64,000 nt of DNA from Rhizobium aethiopicum (lineage in GTDB: Bacteria > Pseudomonadota > Alphaproteobacteria > Rhizobiales > Rhizobiaceae). The stretch spans positions 66,082 to 130,081 of the forward strand of contig NZ_JACIFV010000009.1 of assembly GCF_014197535.1 (NCBI RefSeq), given 5' to 3'. The notes beneath the pieces are model-generated. The model was not told the origin of the DNA. It ran no database searches and saw nothing but the letters and a program-made list of their open reading frames with translations. Shown in pieces: positions 43,904 to 51,296 of the stretch; positions within the stretch are counted from its first letter, which is position 1; each line of letters opens with the position of its first letter. The translations under genes were made by a program, and so were the position numbers.

Positions 43904-45499
43904 TTAGTTTTGTTCCGCGCAAAGCGCAAGCGAATCGCCGCGCTGCAGCAGTTCCAAATGATCGACATCTTCGAGCGCCTCTTCCAGTTGCTGCAGGGTC
44001 GGCGGCTTCACCATATAGGCCCGCGCGCCGAGATTTCTGGCCCGTTGCATGTCGGTCTCATCGCTTGAGGTGCTGAGAATGCAGACGGGAATCCGTTTCA
44101 GACGGGCATCGGCCGAAAGCGCGTTCAGCACCTCGAAACCGTCCATGATCGGCATGTTGATGTCGAGCAGCATCAGGTCGATCTGCGGCACATCGGCTAT
44201 GCCGGCGCGCTCTTCGAGCAGCCGCATCGCCTCGCGCCCGTTGGTGGCAACATGCAGGTTGAAGGTCACCTTCTCCCGCCGCATCAGCTTGATCTTCAGA
44301 ATCTGGATGTCGGCGGGGCTGTCTTCGACCAGCAGCACTTCGGCAAGCCTGCCGGAACCTTCGCCCGGCTGCTCCGCGGGCTTCAGGCTGGGCGGAACGG
44401 TTGACGCGGTGGGCGGCGCGGGCCGTGCCTCGGCGAGCGGCATCTCGACGATGAAGGCGGCGCCGGGTCCCTTGTCCGCTTCGCACCAGATCGAGCCGCC
44501 ATGCAGCTGCGCGATGCGGCGGCAGATGGCTAGGCCGAGTCCGGTGCCCTCGATGCCGCGGCCGACGAGCCGTTTGAATGGCTGGAAGATCAGCTCGCGG
44601 TGCTGGGGATCGATGCCCGGTCCGTTGTCACGCACCATCAGGCGGCAGCTATCCCCATGCGCTTCGCCCGAGATTTGGACCTCCGGAATCTTTTGATCAC
44701 AATAGCGGATGGCATTCGACACCAGGTTTTGCAGAAGCTGGGTGAGCAGCGTCGCATCGCCCATCACCTCCGGCAGCGGCCCACGGTTGATGACGGCTCC
44801 ACGGCTTTCCATCTGCTGCCGCAAATTGTCCTCCACCTGGTCGAGCACATCGGACAGCGAGACCGGCGTCAGCTGCGGCCCGCCATAGGCCTCGAGCTTG
44901 GTGAAATTCGAGACCTTGACGATCAGGTCCTCCATATGGTCGGCGGCGCTTAAGACATAATCGAGCAGCTCTCGGTCTTCGGCCGGAAGCACTGCAGAAC
45001 CGTGCAGGATCCGGCTGAAGGATTTGATCGTCCTCAGCGGCTCCTTCAGATCATGCGCCATGGCGCGCGTGAAGATCTCAAGCGACTGCCGCTTCTGCTC
45101 CAGCTGGCCTTCCAGCATGCCATGCATGATGGCGTTCTGGATGCAGCGATGCAGCGTTTCGGGTGAAAGCGAATCCTTGGTGAGATAGTCGCGCGCGCCG
45201 CTCTTCATCACCTCGACGGCGACGGTTTCGCTGCCTTGACCGGTCAGCACGATGACGTTGGCGACGGGATCGTCCTCCAAAATATCGGCAAGAACACCGA
45301 GCCCGTCGCGCCCCGGCAGCGAATAGTCGAGCAGGATGCAGTTCGGCCGTTTCCGGCTGTTGAGAGCGCGGCCCTCTTCACCCGTCTCCGCCTCGAGGAC
45401 GTTATAGGCCGTGCTGGAGACGCGGCCCAGAATGCGCCGATAGACCTCGCGGTCGTCGATGTTGTCGTCGATGATGAGAATGCAGCAGTCTTCCGCCAA
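43904..45499 (-). CDS. Hybrid sensor: receiver - histidine kinase - receiver
   Basis: A 531-aa cytoplasmic signalling protein. Residues 1-125 are a receiver (LIIDDNIDDREVYRRIL, phospho-Asp in CILLDYSLPGRDG, KDSLS). Residues about 140-360 are a kinase core (phospho-His in FTRAMAHDLKEPLRTI, N-box QNLVSNAIRY, DNGPGIDP, GTGLGLAI). Residues about 390-520 are a second receiver (LLVEDSPADIQILKI, LMLLDINMPIMDG, KPPTLQQ). No membrane helices or DNA-binding domain. It is third in a minus-strand operon, 4 bp after a stand-alone receiver gene. Likely part of a phosphorelay; its stimulus must come from a partner. Confidence 0.92.
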   Translation of the reverse strand: MAEDCCILIIDDNIDDREVYRRILGRVSSTAYNVLEAETGEEGRALNSRKRPNCILLDYSLPGRDGLGVLADILEDDPVANVIVLTGQGSETVAVEVMKSGARDYLTKDSLSPETLHRCIQNAIMHGMLEGQLEQKRQSLEIFTRAMAHDLKEPLRTIKSFSRILHGSAVLPAEDRELLDYVLSAADHMEDLIVKVSNFTKLEAYGGPQLTPVSLSDVLDQVEDNLRQQMESRGAVINRGPLPEVMGDATLLTQLLQNLVSNAIRYCDQKIPEVQISGEAHGDSCRLMVRDNGPGIDPQHRELIFQPFKRLVGRGIEGTGLGLAICRRIAQLHGGSIWCEADKGPGAAFIVEMPLAEARPAPPTASTVPPSLKPAEQPGEGSGRLAEVLLVEDSPADIQILKIKLMRREKVTFNLHVATNGREAMRLLEERAGIADVPQIDLMLLDINMPIMDGFEVLNALSADARLKRIPVCILSTSSDETDMQRARNLGARAYMVKPPTLQQLEEALEDVDHLELLQRGDSLALCAEQN

Positions 45500-45503
45500 A
45501 CCG

Positions 45504-45929
45504 TCAGTCCTCGAGCGGCAGGATCGCGATTTCGAACCAATATTCCTTTAACCGCTGGATCGCGGCGAAGAGACCGTCGAGATCGACCGGCTTCTGCACA
45601 TAGGTGTTGGCGCCGAGCGCGTAGCAGCCTTCGATGTCGCGTTCATCGTCTGACGTCGTCAGGATCACCACCGGAATTTTGCGCCAGCCGTCGTTCGACT
45701 TGATCGCTTCCAACGTCTTGCGGCCGTCGAGTCCCGGCATGTTGAGATCGAGCAGGATCAGCCCTGGTTTCGGCACCATCACGCCGAGCATGTCGAGTGC
45801 TTCCTGACCCGAGGCGGCCCAGCGGATCGAGTTGCGCAGGTTGGTGCGTTTGAAGGCCCGCATCGTCGCTTCGAAATCGTCTTCACTGTCTTCGACGATC
45901 AAAATCGGTTGCGTGTCACGCTGCTGCAT
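45504..45929 (-). CDS. Stand-alone response regulator receiver (CheY/Rcp1-like)
   Basis: A 141-aa single receiver domain: ILIVEDSEDDFEATMRAF, phospho-Asp in LILLDLNMPGLDGRKTLEAIK, Thr in VVILTTSDDERD, Lys in YVQKPVDLDGL. Length and the extended C-terminus (KEYWFEIAILPLED) resemble the Rcp1 group paired with phytochrome-like or PAS kinases. There is no output domain, so it acts by protein contact or as a phosphate shuttle. ATG 45929 lies inside the end of the membrane kinase gene (14-bp overlap), so the two are coupled. Confidence 0.93.
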   Translation of the reverse strand: MQQRDTQPILIVEDSEDDFEATMRAFKRTNLRNSIRWAASGQEALDMLGVMVPKPGLILLDLNMPGLDGRKTLEAIKSNDGWRKIPVVILTTSDDERDIEGCYALGANTYVQKPVDLDGLFAAIQRLKEYWFEIAILPLED

Positions 45930-48060
45930 TCTGCCCCTCGCGTTTTCTTCCCAGGGTGAAATAGAACGTAGTGCCGACGCCGACTTCGGACTCCAGCCAG
46001 ATATCGCCGTTGTGCCGCGCGATGATCTTGCGGACGAAGGTAAGGCCTGCTCCGGTCCCGTCGTCGGAATCCTGCGACTTTTCGAGCCGTTTGAAAATGC
46101 GGAAAATATCCTCATGGAATTCCTGGGGTATTCCCTTGCCGTTATCCCTAACGAAAAACACGTTGCGGGCAACCGTGCCGTCCTTGCCGACGAACCGCTC
46201 GAGATAGCCGATCGAGACCAGCGGCGCCGGCTTGTCGTTGTACTTGATCGCATTGGTGATGAGATTGCGGAACACTTCGGTCAGCCGCGGCGCGTCGCAG
46301 ACCACGTCAGGGAGCCGGCCGTCGGTGACGACCCTGGCATGCCGCTCTTCCAGCAGCAGCTCCATTGTCGCGACCACATCCTTGACGATCAGGCTGATAT
46401 CGGTGCGTTTGACTGCCAGCTGCTGCCGCCCGAGCCGGGAGAAGTAGAGCAGGTCGTTGACAAGCTTCTCCATCCGCTGGCTCAGACGCACGAGCCGGTT
46501 CAGCCGGCGCACGCCGTCCGCGTCGAGCTTGTCCTCATAATCCTCGAGGAGAAAACGCGAGTGGTTGTGCAGGCCGCGCAGCGGTTCCTTCAGGTCATGC
46601 GAGGCAATATAGGCGAATTCGTCGAGGTCGTGGTTGCTGCGCTCGAGCTCGGCCGTGTAGGCCTCGAGCTGGGCGAGCGTCGTCTTCATCCGTTCTTCCT
46701 GCCGCACGCGCTCGCTGATATCGCGTACGATGCCGACGAAGGTCTTGGTCTCGCCGCTGACAACAACGCTGATGGACACTTCGATCGGGAAGACGATGCC
46801 GTTCTTGCGCCGCCCGGAGACCATGCGCGTCGTGCCGATGATGCGCTCCTCGCCGGTCTGCCGGTAGTGGGCGAGATAGCCGTCATGCTCGGAATGATAA
46901 GGCTCAGGCATCAGCATCTTGATGTTCCGGCCGACCGTTTCCTGCGGCGAATAGCCGAACATGCTTTCGGCTGCCGGATTGAAACTCTTGATCGTTCCGC
47001 GCCCGTCGATAACGAGGACGGCATCGGGCGTGCTACGCGCCAGCGCGCCGAAGCGAACGCGCTCGGCTTCCAGGTTGTTGTTGTTGCGCAGGAAATAGAA
47101 GACGAGGATGGCGATCAGCCAGAGCGTGGCGGCGGTGATGGTGCGGTTGGCGATCTCCTGCCAGAATGCCGCCTCGTCATGCCTAACGGCGAAGAAGCCG
47201 AGCATGAGGAGCACGGTGCAGGCAAAGGCGAAGAAGAGCGGCGCATTCCTGTTGCCGAACCAGAGCGCCGTCAGCACCAGCGGCACGTAAAGAATGCCGT
47301 TGGCAAGGCCGAGCGGCGTATAGAGATCGACGACAAGGCCGGTGAAGCAGACCGCCGCTGGAATCCAGAGCGGAATCTGCGCCCGGTTTGCCGGCTGCAT
47401 CCACCAGGAGCGGGCAAGCAGGCCCGCGCCGAAAAGCACCATGCCGATCGCCGTGTGCAACGCCATCGCCGCATAGGGGCCCCAGCGGTAGCCCTGTTCG
47501 GCATCGGTGAGATAACCGGCGAGCGCGATCATGCCGAGTGTGACGACGACATAGGCGGTCAGCTCCTGCACCACCTGATTTCCAGGCTTGTCCGCATGGA
47601 GCGAGAGCAGCAGCGAAAGATTGGCAATCAGAAAGATCAGCGCCGTATTGGGTCCCATGCCGCCGCCGATTTCTGCAATGAAATCGGGCGGAATCACCAA
47701 GCGGGTGATTAACTGGTCGACATAATGGACGGTCCGGCCGGCCGTTGCGATTTCCACGAGCCGGGCTGCCGCGATCGCCGCTGCAACCCCTGTCATGATC
47801 GTTGCCATTGTAAGAAAGCGACGGGCAGCAAGCGTCGAGGCGGCAAGCCCAAGGCCGGAAAGCATGAAGCAGAGCCCGGTGTTGAAGGCCATCGACGGAA
47901 AGCCGGGGAAGAGCGAAATGACGACCTTGATCTGCAGCAGCCAGCCGGCAAGGGCGCTCACCCCGAGAAGGAACAGCAGGCAGCCGACCGCAATCGCGAA
48001 GGCACGGTAGCGCCATCGCCTCCGCTGGTCCTGCAGGTCCACGTTGCCCTTATCCTGCAC
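45916..48060 (-). CDS. Membrane histidine kinase with PAS domain
   Basis: A protein of about 714 aa. The N-terminal region has about eight hydrophobic segments (a MASE-like integral-membrane sensor; for example AFAIAVGCLLFLLGVSALAGWLL and FFAFACTVLLMLGFFAV). Then comes a PAS domain (ALARSTPDAVLVIDGRGTIKSFNPAAESMFGYSPQE) and a kinase core with phospho-His in FAYIASHDLKEPLRGL, N-box LITNAIKYND, DNGKGIP and GTGAGLTFV. The start is GTG 48060, preceded by AGAGAGGA; an ATG at 48216 adds a basic tail without homology. It is first in the operon with a receiver and a hybrid kinase. Confidence 0.91.
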   Translation of the reverse strand: MQDKGNVDLQDQRRRWRYRAFAIAVGCLLFLLGVSALAGWLLQIKVVISLFPGFPSMAFNTGLCFMLSGLGLAASTLAARRFLTMATIMTGVAAAIAAARLVEIATAGRTVHYVDQLITRLVIPPDFIAEIGGGMGPNTALIFLIANLSLLLSLHADKPGNQVVQELTAYVVVTLGMIALAGYLTDAEQGYRWGPYAAMALHTAIGMVLFGAGLLARSWWMQPANRAQIPLWIPAAVCFTGLVVDLYTPLGLANGILYVPLVLTALWFGNRNAPLFFAFACTVLLMLGFFAVRHDEAAFWQEIANRTITAATLWLIAILVFYFLRNNNNLEAERVRFGALARSTPDAVLVIDGRGTIKSFNPAAESMFGYSPQETVGRNIKMLMPEPYHSEHDGYLAHYRQTGEERIIGTTRMVSGRRKNGIVFPIEVSISVVVSGETKTFVGIVRDISERVRQEERMKTTLAQLEAYTAELERSNHDLDEFAYIASHDLKEPLRGLHNHSRFLLEDYEDKLDADGVRRLNRLVRLSQRMEKLVNDLLYFSRLGRQQLAVKRTDISLIVKDVVATMELLLEERHARVVTDGRLPDVVCDAPRLTEVFRNLITNAIKYNDKPAPLVSIGYLERFVGKDGTVARNVFFVRDNGKGIPQEFHEDIFRIFKRLEKSQDSDDGTGAGLTFVRKIIARHNGDIWLESEVGVGTTFYFTLGRKREGQNAAA

Positions 48061-48254
48061 CCGTGTATCCTCTCTCGGTTCGCGCGGCCATTTTTTCCGA
48101 AATCGAGGAATACTCAATAGCCAGCGAACGCCGCCGCTGCGCTTTTTCCGAAATGATTTTTCGATCGAACAGGTCGAATTTTGGTGAAATCGCGATATCG
48201 TGACGTCGAAGGACAACGAAGTTCATTCGAACAATACCCAAATCACGGTGCCGG

Positions 48255-48632
48255 ATGCCTACGATAGTTTACGTCGACGACAGCAGGGATGATCTCTTTT
48301 ATCTCGACTATATCCGCAAGAAGCAGCAGATAGACGTCGATCTATTCTGTTTTTCGACGGCCGAGACGGCGCTGGAGGCGCTGAAGCAGCGCGTGGCCGA
48401 AGGCTGGGCTCCGCCGGAGCTGCTGGTCGCCGATCTCTACATGCCCCTCGACAGCGGCATCGGCCTGGTAAGCAGCCTGCGCGGGGATGATCGGTTCAGA
48501 ACGATGCGTCTCGCCATCTGCAGCGGATCGGATGCCGATGAGGATCGCGCGCGCGCATTCGAAGCCGGTGCCGATCTTTACCTCGAGAAGCCGCTTGACC
48601 TCGCCGCGATCCTTCTCAATCTGGAAGTGTAG
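48255..48632 (+). CDS. Stand-alone response regulator receiver (125 aa)
   Basis: A single receiver domain, PTIVYVDDSRDDLFYLDYIRKK, phospho-Asp in LLVADLYMPLDSGIG, Ser in LAICSGSDADED, Lys in LYLEKPLDLAAI. There is no output domain. It is divergent from the membrane-kinase operon (194 bp between starts), so it is a natural substrate candidate for those kinases. No clear ribosome site precedes ATG 48255. Confidence 0.9.
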   Translation: MPTIVYVDDSRDDLFYLDYIRKKQQIDVDLFCFSTAETALEALKQRVAEGWAPPELLVADLYMPLDSGIGLVSSLRGDDRFRTMRLAICSGSDADEDRARAFEAGADLYLEKPLDLAAILLNLEV

Positions 48633-48755
48633 GAAACAGCGGAAACCGAATGGTGCGTCTCCTGGCGTTGGTCCGGGCGAAGTGACAAACCGCAATTGAC
48701 AAGGCCGAGTGTGCATTTCAAGATGCAACCGAAGCGAAAAGGACGGAACGAAAAA

Positions 48756-48848
48756 TAAGCGCTGAGAGAGCCGATTGACCCGTGTTCGCCGCCACGAACT
48801 TCCAGCCAACCCCTTAGCTGAATGGGCCTATCGGCTCTCTCGCGCTTA
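48756..48848. other. Long imperfect inverted repeat in a 479-bp gene-free gap
   Basis: The gap 48633-49111 holds no convincing gene. Within it, 48756-48775 pairs with 48830-48848: TAAGCGC (left) with GCGCTTA (right) and GAGAGAGCCGAT with ATCGGCTCTCTC. That gives 19 base pairs interrupted by a single bulged T, around a 54-nt loop that itself contains a GTTCG/CGAAC hairpin. No T-tract follows, so it is not a simple terminator. A small RNA, mRNA leader structure or repeat element are all possible. Confidence 0.45.
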
Positions 48849-49111
48849 CGTCTGGCACTGCCTTCTCGCATTCATGGATGTTGAATGCGCGAAGATTTAC
48901 GATACCCAGGTAAGAACTACTGCCCCTCAGTATATCTGCCCGTGCATCACCTGTAGTTGAGGCATTTGATGATATCCGCCTTGTATACCGAAAGTCCCCG
49001 TTTCGATATCTCTCATCAACCGTCTCGCAATTTTTGTAGCTGTTCGCGTTTAAGACGTATATCCCAAGATTTGGGGATCGGGGGCATGGCGGGAGGAGAG
49101 GAAGAGTGGGA

Positions 49112-49816
49112 ATGAACAATGCCGCGGCAACTCCTTTTCATGCCGGACCGGAGCTGAGCCGGGCAATCAACCGCACCGATTTTTTCCGTCTGCTGAAAGC
49201 GGCGGCGCAGCATTACCGCTTCGACAATTTCGCACTTGCCCGCATTTCCGAGGCTTCGACCCCGTTCGGCGAGCGCGATATCGTCATCACCAATGTCGCC
49301 GAGCGACGGATCGGCCTTTTCATTGCCACGTTGAGGGAGGCGCTCGGGACCGTCCGGGCAAAGAGCGCCCAGTTTTTGGCGACGCCGGTTCATGGCAGGA
49401 GTGCGCAGCCGGACACCTATCCCTCCGATCGGCTTTTCAACGAGTTCCGCAGTGGCGTCTTCCTCTTCATTCCGCTGTTCACGCCCGAAGGGCGGCGATA
49501 TTGCCTCGTGCTGAGCGGCGAGCGTGAAGAGCCGGATCAGGGTGAGATCGCCGACATGCTTCTTGATGCCATGCGCATTTTCGACAAGCTCTACGAGGAA
49601 ATCCTGACGCCTGAGATGTCCGGGCGGTTGACCCAGCGCGAAGCGGAAATCGTCAAGTGGACAAGCGAAGGCAAAACCTCGGCCGAAATCGCCATCATCC
49701 TCGGTCTGTCCGAACATACGGTCAATTCGCATATCACTGCGGCCGCGCGTAAGCTCGACGCCGTGAACCGCGTCCACATGGTGGCAATCGCCTTGAGGAA
49801 TGGTTTGGTTTCGTGA
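49112..49816 (+). CDS. LuxR-type transcriptional regulator (solo)
   Basis: A 234-aa regulator. The C-terminal LuxR helix-turn-helix is clear: LTQREAEIVKWTSEGKTSAEIAIILGLSEHTVNSHITAAARKLDAVNRVHMVAIA (residues about 173-227). The N-terminal 160 residues have the overall size of an autoinducer-binding domain, but I do not see its usual Trp/Tyr and Asp-Pro ligand residues, so the signal may differ. ATG 49112 follows GGGAGGAGAGGAAG. Its stop overlaps the start of an atypical receiver gene. No luxI-type synthase lies in the window. Confidence 0.88.
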   Translation: MNNAAATPFHAGPELSRAINRTDFFRLLKAAAQHYRFDNFALARISEASTPFGERDIVITNVAERRIGLFIATLREALGTVRAKSAQFLATPVHGRSAQPDTYPSDRLFNEFRSGVFLFIPLFTPEGRRYCLVLSGEREEPDQGEIADMLLDAMRIFDKLYEEILTPEMSGRLTQREAEIVKWTSEGKTSAEIAIILGLSEHTVNSHITAAARKLDAVNRVHMVAIALRNGLVS

Positions 49817-50283
49817 CAATCGGCTTCGGGACTGGGGAAAATGAAATGATCACCAAAACGGTCCGACAGAATGCCGTCAAGGTTCTTTTCGTCGACGACG
49901 AGTTCATCGAATTCCGCGCGCTCAAAAAGAAGATCGCCGATCTTTCCGAGCCGGCGGTCGACGTCGAATATTCACCGTCGATCGGAGACGCATTGGAAAA
50001 GGTCCGCGCGGCGCGCTTCGATCTCATCCTGCTCGACAATCGCCTTCTGCCCAATGCCGATTTCCGCGAGACGGTGCCGGAGCTGCGCGGCATCGGCTAT
50101 ACCGGCCCGATCGGCGTCGTCTCGACCGACATATCTGGCGGCTATTTCCAGGAATTCCCAGATTACGGCGTCGACTTCCGCATCGGCAAGGACGAAATCG
50201 ACGTCCAGACGCTGCAGCACATCATCCGCGAATATGTGCACTACGATGTGCCGGATTTCTGGAAGGACGATTACAGCATTTGA
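49813..50283 (+). CDS. Atypical response regulator receiver coupled to the LuxR gene
   Basis: About 156 aa. Core receiver features are VKVLFVDDEFIEFRALKKK, phospho-Asp in LILLDNRLLPNADF and VVSTDISGG with Ser/Thr. The normal M-P after the Asp is replaced by RLLPNA, and the C-terminal half (YFQEFPDYGVDFRIGKDEIDVQTLQHIIREYVHYDVPDFW) is unusual, with Lys in IGKDE. The start is GTG 49813 overlapping the luxR stop (GTGA), or ATG 49846. No output domain is present. Likely co-produced with the LuxR regulator and perhaps modulating it. Confidence 0.82.
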   Translation: MTIGFGTGENEMITKTVRQNAVKVLFVDDEFIEFRALKKKIADLSEPAVDVEYSPSIGDALEKVRAARFDLILLDNRLLPNADFRETVPELRGIGYTGPIGVVSTDISGGYFQEFPDYGVDFRIGKDEIDVQTLQHIIREYVHYDVPDFWKDDYSI

Positions 50284-50408
50284 GCCGCGCAAAACAGCGC
50301 GAAGGTTTTGCGGTAGCGACATGCGCAAAGGAAGCACGTCCACCGAATCTGAGATGGCGATGCGCTTCAAGCACGGCAAACGAAGGTGAGCGATTGCAAC
50401 ATGTTGCC

Positions 50409-51125
50409 TCAGCCGGCGGGAAGGCGGATGGTGAAGCGGCTGCCGTTTGCGTCGGAATGCTCGAGACTGATATCGCCGCCAAGCGCCTTCAGAAGCTCCT
50501 GCGCTGTCGTCAGGCCGAGGCCGGCGCCAGGGGCTGCCCCGGCCTTCGGCAATTTCCAGAATGGCTCGAAGATCCGCTCTCGATAGGCGGGATCGATGCC
50601 GGTCCCGTTATCGGAAATCCGGATGAACCAGTTCGCCCCCTCTTGCTCAGCCGCGATCGCCACATGCAGCGGCGATGCGCTGCGATAGGTGAGGGCGTTG
50701 GAAATGAGCTGCCTCAGCACCAGGCCGAACAGCGCGGGGTCGGTGCGGATGGAGGGGAGTCCCTGACCGGCGAGCGTCGCGTCGCGCGCTCCCGCCTCCT
50801 CGATGAGTTCGCTCCAGATTTGTTCGGCCACGGCCTTCAGGTCGACCTTTTCCAGCGTTACCTGCGGCGCTCCGCCGGCAAGGCTCATCAGCGCCTTGGT
50901 GAGGCGTTGTGCGGCTTGCGCCTTTTCCAGGATCATCTTGAGGCTCTGAAGCTGTTCGCCGTCGAGTGTCTCCTCGAGATCGTCGAGCAGCAGCTCGGCA
51001 TACATGGCGATGTGGCGCAGCGGCGATTGCAGGTCGTGCGAGGCGATTGCGAGAAAGCGCTTGATGCGCTCCTCGTTGTCGCCGGCAATAGTGGTCTCAA
51101 GTGGTTTCGTCGGGTTGGGTGACAT
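50409..51125 (-). CDS. Soluble minimal histidine kinase (238 aa)
   Basis: Consists almost only of a kinase core: phospho-His in FLAIASHDLQSPLRHIAMY (residue about 29), dimerisation helices to about 95, N-box RQLISNALTYR, G1 DNGTGID, F-box FEPFWKLP, and G2 GAGLGLTTAQEL. There is no sensor, membrane or receiver domain, so the input must come from a partner protein. It converges on the LuxR-receiver pair with a 125-bp gap and is a candidate kinase for that receiver. Confidence 0.9.
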   Translation of the reverse strand: MSPNPTKPLETTIAGDNEERIKRFLAIASHDLQSPLRHIAMYAELLLDDLEETLDGEQLQSLKMILEKAQAAQRLTKALMSLAGGAPQVTLEKVDLKAVAEQIWSELIEEAGARDATLAGQGLPSIRTDPALFGLVLRQLISNALTYRSASPLHVAIAAEQEGANWFIRISDNGTGIDPAYRERIFEPFWKLPKAGAAPGAGLGLTTAQELLKALGGDISLEHSDANGSRFTIRLPAG

Positions 51126-51230
51126 CTCGCGGTTTCCCCGATCTCTGCTGCGGCGTCGCGCCCCTTTTCAGCCGCGCGACGGACGCTGTAATATCTTGAA
51201 TTGCTGCATAATTTTATCCTGGCAATAGGC

Positions 51231-51272
51231 AACAATAAAAAGAGGGCGCCGGCTCTGCAACCGGCGCCCTCT
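51231..51272 (-). terminator. Intrinsic terminator of secDF
   Basis: Perfect 12-bp stem AGAGGGCGCCGG (51241-51252) / CCGGCGCCCTCT (51261-51272) with an 8-nt loop. In minus-strand direction it is followed by TTTTATTG. It begins 24 bp beyond the secDF stop. Confidence 0.85.
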
Positions 51273-51296
51273 TCAAGGATGCGTTAACAACCCGTT

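Noticed and set aside
48814..49119. Minus-strand frame of about 100 codons in the gap before the luxR-type gene
   Set aside because: No ribosome site, Ser/Arg-rich shadow-like composition, and it overlaps the inverted repeat and the luxR ribosome site.
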